Shown here in pieces: positions 1 to 7,363 of a DNA stretch of 64,000 bases (position 1 is the first letter of the stretch; every line of letters starts with the position of its first letter). The notes below the pieces were generated by a model, which ran no database searches, was not told the DNA's origin, and saw only the letters and a program-made list of their open reading frames with translations. The stretch comes from an uncultured Bacilli bacterium (GTDB lineage: Bacteria > Bacillota_I > Bacilli_A > RF39 > UBA660), in contig CAKOKD010000001.1 of NCBI GenBank assembly GCA_934090935.1, positions 310,001 through 374,000 of the forward strand, given 5' to 3'. The position numbers were made by a program, and so were the translations under genes.

Positions 1-1
1 T

Positions 2-580
2 AAAATTTATTATTTGGATAAAAATAAAGAGAAGATAATTATAAATAGTAACTATAATAATAACTTTACTATTGTAGATTATTATGGCTATTCTGAATAT
101 TTTGATTTTAAGAGAATAACTTATATTTTAAATAATATGTATATTAACGTCTCTGGAGAAAAAATTGATCAGGTTCTAAAAATCAATTTTAAACAAGAAT
201 ATTCTAATTCAAAATTATTTTTATTTAAAGATAAGAAATCTACTGATGAAAAAGAATTATATGTAATTACTTCGCATTTTGATGATCAAAACAATAAGTT
301 TGAAAAGATTTGTAAAAATAATAATTGCGCGATGGATGTAAAATATAATCAAATATCATATAATTTATTTTATGATAAAGATACAAGAGAAGTTGTTTTA
401 TATAATTTAAAAGAGAACATAATGTATGAATACAATACTGAATATGAGATATTTAATGTTTCAAATAAAAGTTCAAATTATAGTGTTAATGTATCTGATA
501 AAAAATGTTTACAGAACAACTGTGATTCTTATGAAATTGATTATGAATTGTTTTGGAATATAATAAATAATTCAATTTAA
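2..580 (+). CDS. Hypothetical protein, 5' end outside the window
   Basis: The reading frame is open to the left edge, so this is the C-terminal part of a longer protein. A TTG at 14 is the only start-like codon near the edge and has no ribosome binding site. The visible 190 or so residues are rich in Asn, Lys and Tyr, with three cysteines in two short Cys-containing segments (around residues 100-106 and 163-170) and a predominantly beta-like alternation. I recognise no domain. It ends before a rho-independent terminator, so it is the last gene of its unit. Confidence 0.6.
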   Translation, partial: KIYYLDKNKEKIIINSNYNNNFTIVDYYGYSEYFDFKRITYILNNMYINVSGEKIDQVLKINFKQEYSNSKLFLFKDKKSTDEKELYVITSHFDDQNNKFEKICKNNNCAMDVKYNQISYNLFYDKDTREVVLYNLKENIMYEYNTEYEIFNVSNKSSNYSVNVSDKKCLQNNCDSYEIDYELFWNIINNSI

Positions 581-687
581 AATTACTAGCAATACTTAAA
601 TATTTGAATTTGAAAAAAGTGTAAAAGATTATTATGACGCGATGAATGGTGTAAAATTATCTTTATAATTTATTCATAATTTATGAA

Positions 688-722
688 AACTAAATTAGCT
701 GTTGCCTAATTAGTTTTTTTTT
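688..722 (+). terminator. Rho-independent terminator
   Basis: AACTAAATTAG pairs with CTAATTAGTT around a 7-nt loop (one bulged A), followed by nine T. It closes the unit of the partial gene upstream. The rest of the 581-809 gap shows only a short stretch that reads like the tail of a coding sequence (603-668). Confidence 0.8.
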
Positions 723-809
723 GAATTTATATTAATCCTTTTTATCTTAAAATTATAGAATATATTATTTCTTTATGTTATAATTAGTTAAGAATAGGAG
801 TATGAGTGT

Positions 810-2552
810 ATGTCTGGTGATTTTAATACATTACTAACAATTGGTTATGCGATTATTACTTTAGGCGTAGTTATAAGTGTAATTATTATAATTATTAGAA
901 ATATAAAAAATCAGTTCAATAATACTCTTGATAACTTGGAAAGAAGTAAAAACTTAATTATAAGTGGTTCTATTTTAAGTGAACTTAATAAAGTTGAATC
1001 ATTAATTAATAATAAAGAATTAGAATCTAAATTTAATTATTGGAAAAGTGTTTTTAAAGAACTAAAAGATAAAGACGTTATAAAGATAAGTGATGAGCTT
1101 TTACAAGCTGAAGAAAAAGTTAATAAAAAGAAATATAGAGAAGCTAATGAATATTTAACTAATGTTGAGTTTGATATTTATATTGCTAAAAGTAAAGCAA
1201 GTAAACTTTTAGATGATATTCAAGAGATAACTTTATCAGAAAAGAAAAACAGGGAAATTGTTACTAAATTAAAAAGTGAGTATCGTAATATATTTTTACA
1301 TTATAATAATGGTAATAATAAAGATGATTATTCCTTAATACAAGTTCCTTTAGAACTTCAATTCGAAAATGTTGATAAACTTTTTTCAGCTTTTGAACTT
1401 GCTATGGAAAACAATGTTTATTCAGAAGTTGGTAAAATTGTTAAAGCTTTAGATGATACTATTGGTAATTTAAAGATTGTTATTGAAGAAGCTCCATCAA
1501 TTATTCTTTTGGGTAAAAATTTGATTCCTAAAAAAATAGAAGAGGTAAGTAAAATTAATGAAAAGATGAAAAGTGAAGGATATAACCTTGATTATTTAAA
1601 GATAGAATATAATATAAATGAATCAGAAAAGAAAATTGCTGATATATTTGATAGATTAAATGTTTTAAATCTAGAAGATTCTATATTTGAACTTAAAACT
1701 ATAATGGATTATTTTGATAGACTTTATTCTGATTTTGATAAAGAACGTGTTGCTAAAAAGATGTTTGATGATTATATCAGAAGTGTTTTAATTAAATGTA
1801 AAAAATTAAAGAAAATTGTTAATAGTCTTTCTAGTAAAATTGATGATATTAAATATAGTTATGATTTAACTGATGATGATGTTCATATTATAAGTGAAAT
1901 AAAATCAGAAATATTAGAATGTGAAACAATGTATGATAATCTTGTTAATAAATTTAGAGAAAAGAATACAGCTTATTCAAGACTTACAAAAGAAATGGAA
2001 AATATTAATGCTAAACTTTTAAAAGCTGAAGATAAACTTGATTATACTTTAAGAAGTTTAGGATCTTTAAAAGAGGACGAAATACGTGCTCATGAACAAC
2101 TTGATGAGATTAAAGTTATTTTAAAACAAACTAAAAAGCAAATTAATTCATATAAACTTCCAATTGTTCCAAGAAATTATTATGTGGAATTAGAAGAAGC
2201 AAATGAAGCTGTTCGTGATATGGTTTTAGAGCTTGAACGCAAACCGATTTCGATTAAAACTTTAAATACAAGAGTAGATACTGCTAGAGATTTAGTTTTA
2301 AAGGTGTATAATACTTCTTTAGAGGTTGTTAAAACAGCATCTATGGCGGAAAATGCAATTGTTTATGGAAATAGATATCGTGCAATAAATTCAAATATCA
2401 ATAATGGTTTAACAAAAGCAGAAAGAGAATTTAATAAAGGTAATTTTAAAGAAAGTTTAGAATATGCAATTAATTCTATAAATGTGGTTGAACCAGGAAT
2501 TCATAAACGTTTATTGGATGCTTATAAAAAAGAAAGAAATATGGTGAAGTAG
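810..2552 (+). CDS. ezrA: Septation ring formation regulator EzrA
   Basis: EzrA is a membrane-anchored spectrin-like protein that limits FtsZ ring formation and links division to wall synthesis in Firmicutes. The 580-aa product has one N-terminal transmembrane segment (about residues 8-28) followed by an almost uninterrupted chain of charged helices to the end, including the conserved C-terminal stretch with NRYR near residue 520. Length matches the family (about 560-580 aa). The start follows AGGAG at 796-800 with 9-nt spacing. The next gene, a cysteine desulfurase, begins 4 nt after the stop; ezrA next to a NifS-type gene is a common Firmicutes order. Identification rests on architecture, length and neighbour. 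Confidence 0.9.
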   Translation: MSGDFNTLLTIGYAIITLGVVISVIIIIIRNIKNQFNNTLDNLERSKNLIISGSILSELNKVESLINNKELESKFNYWKSVFKELKDKDVIKISDELLQAEEKVNKKKYREANEYLTNVEFDIYIAKSKASKLLDDIQEITLSEKKNREIVTKLKSEYRNIFLHYNNGNNKDDYSLIQVPLELQFENVDKLFSAFELAMENNVYSEVGKIVKALDDTIGNLKIVIEEAPSIILLGKNLIPKKIEEVSKINEKMKSEGYNLDYLKIEYNINESEKKIADIFDRLNVLNLEDSIFELKTIMDYFDRLYSDFDKERVAKKMFDDYIRSVLIKCKKLKKIVNSLSSKIDDIKYSYDLTDDDVHIISEIKSEILECETMYDNLVNKFREKNTAYSRLTKEMENINAKLLKAEDKLDYTLRSLGSLKEDEIRAHEQLDEIKVILKQTKKQINSYKLPIVPRNYYVELEEANEAVRDMVLELERKPISIKTLNTRVDTARDLVLKVYNTSLEVVKTASMAENAIVYGNRYRAINSNINNGLTKAEREFNKGNFKESLEYAINSINVVEPGIHKRLLDAYKKERNMVK

Positions 2553-2555
2553 GAA

Positions 2556-3680
2556 ATGGTTTATTTAGATTATTCAGCAACAACTCCAGTGCTTCCAGAA
2601 GTACTTGATAGTTACAATAAAGTTACAGAAGAATATTTTGGAAATCCAAATAGTTTACATAGTTTAGGAGTTAAAGCTCATGAACTTTTAGAAAGTGCAA
2701 ATAAGCAAGTAAGTGAACTTTTAAATATTAAAGAGGATGAGTTTTTTTATACAAGTGGAGCAACAGAATCAAATAATTTAGCTATTATTGGAGCAGCTTT
2801 AACTTATAAAAGATATGGAAATAGAATACTTGTTTCAACAATGGAACATCCAAGTATTTATGGAATATGTAAACATTTAGAAAAACTTGGATTTATAATC
2901 GATTATGTTAATGTTACTAATGAAGGTGTAATCGATTTTGATGATTTAAAAAATAAAGTTACTAAAGACACTATTTTAGTAAGTATTTGTGCAGTTAATT
3001 CCGAAGTTGGAGCAAGGCAACCATTAAAAACTGTTAGACAAGTTATAAGAAAAAATAATGAGAATTGTATTCTTCATAGTGATATGACTCAAGCTATTGG
3101 TAAAGTTAATATTAATGTTAATGATGTTGATTTAGCTACTATTAGTAGTCATAAGATATATGGACCAAAAGGGATTGGACTTTTATATAAAACTAGAGGT
3201 CTTGTGTTAACTCCACTTTTATATGGACATGATGATTCTTTAGTTCCAGGTACGCCTCCGCTTCCTTTAATTGTATCTTTTGCTAAAGCATTAAGACTTG
3301 CTTTAAAAGATATAAATAAAAAAGAAGAAACAGTAAAAAAATACTATGATAAGATTGTTGAACATATGGAAAATTATCCAAGAATTGTTATCAATTCAAG
3401 TAAATATTGTATTCCACATATTTTAAATATTAGTTTAATGGATATAAAACCGGAAACATTTATTCATGCTCTAGAAAAAGATGAAGTTTATGTTTCTAGC
3501 AATACAGCTTGTTCTAAGGGAAAAAAGAGTGAATCTGTTTATCAAATGACTCATGATGATAAAAGAAGTGAAACAACAATTAGAATAAGTCTTTCACCAT
3601 ATACGATGCCAAGTGAGATAAATGAATTCTTAGAATCTTTTGATAAGCATTATAATGAACTTATAAAATTAAGTGAGTAA
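2556..3680 (+). CDS. Cysteine desulfurase (class V aminotransferase, NifS-like)
   Basis: This PLP enzyme releases sulfur from cysteine as an enzyme-bound persulfide for thio-modification of tRNA or Fe-S assembly. The N-terminus YLDYSATTPVLPEV is typical of the family, the PLP lysine lies in SSHKIYGPKGIG, and the persulfide cysteine in SSNTACSKGKKSE. At 374 aa it is full length. In many Firmicutes the copy beside ezrA works with ThiI in 4-thiouridine synthesis; no thiI is visible here, so the partner is unknown. It starts 4 nt after ezrA and is probably co-transcribed and translationally coupled with it. A strong terminator follows. Confidence 0.92.
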   Translation: MVYLDYSATTPVLPEVLDSYNKVTEEYFGNPNSLHSLGVKAHELLESANKQVSELLNIKEDEFFYTSGATESNNLAIIGAALTYKRYGNRILVSTMEHPSIYGICKHLEKLGFIIDYVNVTNEGVIDFDDLKNKVTKDTILVSICAVNSEVGARQPLKTVRQVIRKNNENCILHSDMTQAIGKVNINVNDVDLATISSHKIYGPKGIGLLYKTRGLVLTPLLYGHDDSLVPGTPPLPLIVSFAKALRLALKDINKKEETVKKYYDKIVEHMENYPRIVINSSKYCIPHILNISLMDIKPETFIHALEKDEVYVSSNTACSKGKKSESVYQMTHDDKRSETTIRISLSPYTMPSEINEFLESFDKHYNELIKLSE

Positions 3681-3683
3681 TAG

Positions 3684-3708
3684 GCAAATTTTGAAATTTG
3701 CTTTTTTT
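3684..3708 (+). terminator. Rho-independent terminator after the ezrA unit
   Basis: GCAAATTT pairs with AAATTTGC around a 2-nt loop and is followed by seven T. Confidence 0.85.
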
Positions 3709-3755
3709 CTGGTTATTTTTATAGTACAATAGAGATAATTTTATGGAGGAAAGTT

Positions 3756-5048
3756 ATGCTAAAGTATTTTAAAGAATTGGAAAATAAAGAGAATCAATAT
3801 TTAGAATTAATTGAGTGGAACACAAAAAGATATTATGTTATAGGTGAAAATAATCTTCCTTTTTCTTTTTATCAAAAGTATGCTTCAATGTTTGAGCAAA
3901 TAAGAAATTTGGATTTGCTTTGTCAAAAAAGTATAGATTCTGACAAAAAAGTGCTATTTTGGGATAACGAAATGGATAATCGTCAAGAGATATTTTTAAG
4001 TGAGTTAATTGCTAAATTTTTAAATGGTCAGGATACTAGTGGATACAATTTAACTGATGCGGGTAGAGAAAGACTGGACATTTTAATGCTTCTTTTTAAA
4101 AAGGAATATCCGACTTATAATTTTGAAGATATAGAAGAATACGTTTCCGCGGTTTTTGAATTATTTATAGCAGATTCTTATTTATTTTTTTATAATGATC
4201 ATGATGAAAAGAAAATAACTAAGAGATTTCTTTCTGCAGTTTTAATAGTGGCAAGATATCAAAAAAAATTAACTAAAGGGTTAGAAAATAAAATAAACCA
4301 AGCTTTAGAAGAAATGCCAGAACTTGTTGTTAAAATTCCTTTAAAGCAATTTAATCCTGTTAATTTTTCTTTACCGAATTGTTGGTTTATTACTCCTGAC
4401 GGTCGATTATATAATTCTCTTGGACCGCAAGCACACAAAGAATGTAATCTAATTTATCCTTATAGACGTGTAATCAGAAATCAAGAATTACCAAGAGCAA
4501 GTGATATAAAAAAGCAAATAAGTGCTATAGAAGAATCTGGATTTATAACTTATGAAGAGTTTGAAATGTACTTAAATTTAATTTATGATTTCCCTACAGT
4601 GTATACCCCTGAATATTATACGTTGGATAATTCACAAAAAATGTGGTATAACCATATTGAAAAACGTAGCTATAATCCTAAAATTAGATCTGTAGTAATT
4701 GGCGTTCTGAGTGCTCAAGCTAATTTTTATAGTTTTTTTGAAGAATTAAAAACATATTCGACTGATTATGAAAGAGATCTTAAATATGTTATGTCTCTTG
4801 ATTTTGACGAATTGTTAGTTAGATGTTGTGGTTTTCATAAAGTTTTATCTATTCCAGAAGAATTTTATCCGATTAAAACTATTGTTACTAGTGTAATAAA
4901 TTATGAAGAAGTTTTCAGAGAATACATTGAAAAAGGTTGGAAAATAAATTTTGTTCCCCCAATAGTACTAAATAAAGAACTCGGTAAATTAGAAGAATAT
5001 CCAGAAGAATTTTTAACTATAAGAAAAGTTTTGAAAAGTGATAAGTAA
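3756..5048 (+). CDS. Hypothetical protein, 430 aa
   Basis: A soluble-looking protein with no signal peptide or membrane segment. The N-terminal half is helical and acidic. The middle carries a conspicuous aromatic motif, NCWFITPDGRLYNS followed by GPQAHKECNLIYPYRR, around residues 208-245, which looks like a conserved core. I do not recognise the family. It is a single-gene unit: GGAGG lies just upstream of the ATG, a TAGTACAAT -10-like sequence precedes it, and terminators flank it on both sides. Confidence 0.75.
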   Translation: MLKYFKELENKENQYLELIEWNTKRYYVIGENNLPFSFYQKYASMFEQIRNLDLLCQKSIDSDKKVLFWDNEMDNRQEIFLSELIAKFLNGQDTSGYNLTDAGRERLDILMLLFKKEYPTYNFEDIEEYVSAVFELFIADSYLFFYNDHDEKKITKRFLSAVLIVARYQKKLTKGLENKINQALEEMPELVVKIPLKQFNPVNFSLPNCWFITPDGRLYNSLGPQAHKECNLIYPYRRVIRNQELPRASDIKKQISAIEESGFITYEEFEMYLNLIYDFPTVYTPEYYTLDNSQKMWYNHIEKRSYNPKIRSVVIGVLSAQANFYSFFEELKTYSTDYERDLKYVMSLDFDELLVRCCGFHKVLSIPEEFYPIKTIVTSVINYEEVFREYIEKGWKINFVPPIVLNKELGKLEEYPEEFLTIRKVLKSDK

Positions 5049-5082
5049 ATTTATAACAATATAAATTAAAATGACTATAATT

Positions 5083-5105
5083 AAGAGTGTATAACTCTTT
5101 TTTTT
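5083..5105 (+). terminator. Rho-independent terminator
   Basis: AAGAGT-GTATA-ACTCTT followed by eight T. The toxin-antitoxin repeat begins immediately after it. Confidence 0.8.
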
Positions 5106-5122
5106 GTATTTTAGGTTCTAAT

Positions 5123-5173
5123 TTTGTCGACATTTGTCGAGTTTGTTGACAAGAAAAATTAACTATATATAAT
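5123..5173 (+). promoter_or_regulatory. Toxin promoter A with tandem TTTGTCGA boxes
   Basis: TTGACA at 5146-5151 and TATAAT at 5168-5173 are separated by 16 bp, so this is a near-consensus vegetative promoter. Just upstream, TTTGTCGA occurs at 5123-5130 and 5133-5140, exactly one helical turn apart, and a third variant TTTGTTGA overlaps the -35 box. TGTCGAA is the consensus of the Spo0A box, so these could be Spo0A sites; that is inference. Transcription should begin near 5180, just before GAGAAGCA. Confidence 0.7.
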
Positions 5174-5268
5174 AACCAATTGAGAAGCAGAGAAAGATGC
5201 TTATCACTTCCAACTAGAGGCTAAATATTCAGGGTTTTGGTTAAAGGAGTACTAGAGGAAGTGATACG

Positions 5269-5346
5269 ATGAAAAAAGATAATCATATAAGATTACTTTA
5301 CTTAATCGTTTTAATATTGCTAGTAATAATTTTAAAATTATTATAG
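5269..5346 (+). CDS. Fst-like small hydrophobic toxin peptide, copy A
   Basis: A 25-residue peptide begins MKKDNHIRLL and continues as one uninterrupted run of Leu, Ile and Val that can span a membrane, ending KLL. Two Shine-Dalgarno-like sequences (AAAGGAGT and GAGGAAGTG) precede the ATG. The mRNA leader of about 90 nt carries GAGAAGCA and GATGCTTATCAC, which are repeated in the 5' part of the facing antisense RNA. This matches the par/Fst family of type I toxins, which kill by damaging the membrane. The peptide is shorter than classical Fst (33 aa) and lacks its charged tail, so it may be a new branch. Confidence 0.7.
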   Translation: MKKDNHIRLLYLIVLILLVIILKLL

Positions 5347-5347
5347 G

Positions 5348-5435
5348 AAAAAAAGCATCTTTATTCTACTGAATAAGGATGCTACAACAAACACGTGGTA
5401 AGCATCGGCCTCAAAAGGAACTTTTGCTTCTCACT
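5348..5435 (-). ncRNA. Antisense RNA antitoxin, copy A
   Basis: On the minus strand TTGAAA (5470-5465) and TATATT (5447-5442) are spaced by 17 bp, placing the start near 5435. The RNA of about 88 nt begins GUGAGAAGC, contains GAUGCUUACCAC, and ends in the hairpin at 5382-5355 followed by seven U. Its 5' repeats match the toxin mRNA leader and the terminator hairpin is shared by both convergent RNAs, as in pAD1 par RNA I/RNA II. Existence of the RNA is inferred from promoter and terminator. Confidence 0.65.
5355..5382 (-). terminator. Shared hairpin between toxin and antitoxin RNAs, copy A
   Basis: GCATCTTTATTC pairs with GAATAAGGATGC around a short loop. Reading leftward it is followed by a run of U and is a good terminator for the antisense RNA. 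Reading rightward it lacks a T-run, so it mainly serves as the complementarity region of the toxin mRNA. Confidence 0.75.
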
Positions 5436-5488
5436 AAATAAAATATAACATTTTTTAAAAGTGTTTTCAATATATAAGGTAATAATTA

Positions 5489-5552
5489 TGCTTATAGTAG
5501 CAATATTACTAATGAAGATGGAACAAGTACAAATCCATATGTAGTTTTATAA
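5489..5552 (+). pseudogene. Fossil of a poly-G-type surface protein gene
   Basis: The 27 nt from the ATG at 5489 are identical to codons 6-14 of the surface gene at 49195 (the stretch encoding MLIVAILLM). They are fused directly to a 3' tail that reads EDGTSTNPYVVL-stop in another frame, equivalent to the GTTTNPYVVK end of the same gene. Everything between has been deleted and the junction shifts the frame. The locus therefore once held a full surface protein gene beside toxin-antitoxin copy A. Confidence 0.75.
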
Positions 5553-5577
5553 TATAAAAAATATATTTAATTTTTAA

Positions 5578-5610
5578 AATGAATTAAGAATAATTTAATT
5601 CATTTTTTTT
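5578..5610 (+). terminator. Rho-independent terminator
   Basis: AATGAATTAA pairs with TTAATTCATT, followed by a T-run. It lies at the end of the fossil surface gene and probably once terminated it. Confidence 0.75.
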
Positions 5611-5682
5611 GAAAATTTTAATTAAATAAAGACTTTTTGTAAGAAATTTGATACAATTTTTATAGATTTGAAGGTGTTAAAT

Positions 5683-6768
5683 ATGGATAAAATTATATTA
5701 ACTGGAGATAGACCTACTGGTAGACTTCATATTGGCCATTATGTTGGCTCTTTAAAAAGAAGAGTTGAGCTTATGAATGATGGTGACTATGATAAGTTTT
5801 ATATTGAGATCGCTGATGCTCAAGCATTAACCGATAACTATGATAATCCTGCTAAGATTAGAGAAAATGTTCTTGAAGTTGCGATTGATTATTTATCTTG
5901 TGGAATTGATCCAAATAAAGTAACGATATTTATTCAATCAGGAATTCCAGCACTATGTGAACTTACATTTTATTATATGAACTTGGTAAGTTTAACAAGA
6001 TTAGAGAGAAACCCAACTGTTAAAAGTGAAATCAAAATGCGTAAGTTTGAAAGCATTCCAACAGGATTCTTAACTTATCCAATAAGTCAAGCTGCTGATA
6101 TAACAGGTTTTGATGCAACAATTATACCTGTTGGTGAAGATCAACTTCCAATGATTGAACAAACTAGAGAAATAGTAAGAAGTTTTAATTCTATTTATGG
6201 AAAAACTTTATATGAACCAAGTGCTGTTTTACCAGAAAATGAAACTTGTAATAGACTTCCAGGTATAGATGGTAAAGCAAAGATGAGTAAAAGTTTGGGT
6301 AATGCGATTTATATTTCTGATACCCCTGAAGTTATTAAAGAAAAAGTAATGAAGATGTATACTGATCCAAATCATATAAATATAAGTGATCCAGGAAAAA
6401 TTGAAGGAAATATGGTATTTACTTATCTAGATGCTTTTGCTAAAGATGATGACTTTTTGGAATATGCTTCTGAATATAAAAACTTAGATGAAATGAAGGA
6501 TCATTATAGACGTGGTGGTTTAGGAGATGTTAAGATTAAAAAATTCTTAATAAATGTTTTAAATCGTGAATTTGGTCCTATAAGAGAAAGACGTGCTTAC
6601 TTTGAAAACCATATTGAAGAAGTAATTGAGATTTTAAAAAATGGTACGGAAAAAGCTAAGAATGATGCCGATGAAGTGTTAACAAGAGTAAAAAAATCAA
6701 TGGGTATTAATTATTTTGATGATGATACTTTTATTGATATCTATAAAGATAAATACAATAAAGAATAA
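5683..6768 (+). CDS. trpS: Tryptophan--tRNA ligase
   Basis: A class Ic synthetase that charges tRNA-Trp. The HIGH-type motif is TGRLHIGHYVGS near the N-terminus and the KMSKS motif appears intact as KAKMSKSLGN around residue 203. The product has 361 aa, slightly longer than the usual 330-340. I place the start at the ATG at 5683, after GAAGGTG at 5670-5676; the upstream TTG frame extension has no binding site. No T-box is visible upstream, in contrast to tyrS in this window. The next gene follows after 11 nt. Confidence 0.95.
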   Translation: MDKIILTGDRPTGRLHIGHYVGSLKRRVELMNDGDYDKFYIEIADAQALTDNYDNPAKIRENVLEVAIDYLSCGIDPNKVTIFIQSGIPALCELTFYYMNLVSLTRLERNPTVKSEIKMRKFESIPTGFLTYPISQAADITGFDATIIPVGEDQLPMIEQTREIVRSFNSIYGKTLYEPSAVLPENETCNRLPGIDGKAKMSKSLGNAIYISDTPEVIKEKVMKMYTDPNHINISDPGKIEGNMVFTYLDAFAKDDDFLEYASEYKNLDEMKDHYRRGGLGDVKIKKFLINVLNREFGPIRERRAYFENHIEEVIEILKNGTEKAKNDADEVLTRVKKSMGINYFDDDTFIDIYKDKYNKE

Positions 6769-6779
6769 GATGGGATTAT

Positions 6780-7277
6780 ATGAATAAAGATTTTAAATAT
6801 ATTTTAATGATTATAATAAGTGTCATTTGTTTAAGCGTTGGCCTTTTGATGTTTAATATCAAAAGTTCTAAAGATGTGAAATTAACATCAACAACGACAA
6901 CAACTAAGATTGTAGTAGAAGAAAATCTAAAAAAAGATAAAATTATTGTAAATGGCATTGAAGAAGAAATAGTTTTAAAAACTTATGTTGCTTATGATAT
7001 TTTTAAAATAGATATAGACGTTAATAATTTTGAAATGACAAAGATGAGTAATAATACTTATTTTCTAAAAGATTTAAATGATGAAAATATTTATTTGAAG
7101 TTTGAAATGATTGATGAAGAAACTTATAATCATGAAAATGTTTCTGATAACTTAAATTATAGTTATCTACATGGAGATAAAATATATTTAAAAGTAACTA
7201 AAAATGTGGATGAAAGCATAAGTGACACTATCCTTAAAAGAATGGATTATATGTTAGCCTCATTATATATCAGTTAA
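6780..7277 (+). CDS. Membrane-anchored hypothetical protein
   Basis: A 165-aa protein with an N-terminal transmembrane segment (about residues 7-26), a Thr-rich linker (STTTTTK) and an extracytoplasmic domain of mixed alpha/beta character. No known domain is recognised. It sits 11 nt after trpS and ends before a terminator, so it is probably in the trpS unit by position rather than by function. Similar one-TM proteins with Thr-rich linkers occur elsewhere in this window (23087, 57738). Confidence 0.75.
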   Translation: MNKDFKYILMIIISVICLSVGLLMFNIKSSKDVKLTSTTTTTKIVVEENLKKDKIIVNGIEEEIVLKTYVAYDIFKIDIDVNNFEMTKMSNNTYFLKDLNDENIYLKFEMIDEETYNHENVSDNLNYSYLHGDKIYLKVTKNVDESISDTILKRMDYMLASLYIS

Positions 7278-7286
7278 AATAGGTTT

Positions 7287-7308
7287 GGAGTGAATAATCA
7301 CTCCTTTT
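7287..7308 (+). terminator. Rho-independent terminator
   Basis: GGAGTGA-ATAA-TCACTCC with a short T-run, ending the trpS unit. Confidence 0.8.
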
Positions 7309-7312
7309 ATAA

Positions 7313-7341
7313 TTGCATTTTTTACATTATTTCGGTATACT
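7313..7341 (+). promoter_or_regulatory. Promoter of gltX
   Basis: TTGCAT at 7313-7318 and TATACT at 7336-7341 with 17-bp spacing, directly after the preceding terminator and 22 bp before the gltX start. Confidence 0.65.
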
Positions 7342-7363
7342 TTTCTATGAAGAGGTGGAATTT

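Larger units (their letters stand above)
5111..5470 (+). repeat. 350-bp repeated module, copy A (type I toxin-antitoxin)
   Basis: This segment recurs at 14081-14444 with only scattered substitutions and small indels. The repeat covers the upstream TTTGTCGA boxes, the sense promoter, the small toxin ORF, the shared hairpin and the antisense RNA. The antisense -35 box differs between the copies. In both places the repeat begins directly after the terminator of an unrelated gene. Confidence 0.9.

Noticed and set aside
603..668. Possible coding tail reading FEFEKSVKDYYDAMNGVKLSL
   Set aside because: It looks like the end of a protein but has no start and no recognisable relative; 22 codons open in one frame can arise by chance in the gap. 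Kept only as a note.
5123..5140. LexA/SOS operator at the toxin promoter
   Set aside because: The Bacillus-type LexA box (CGAAC-N4-GTTCG) is absent; the boxes are direct repeats, not an inverted repeat.
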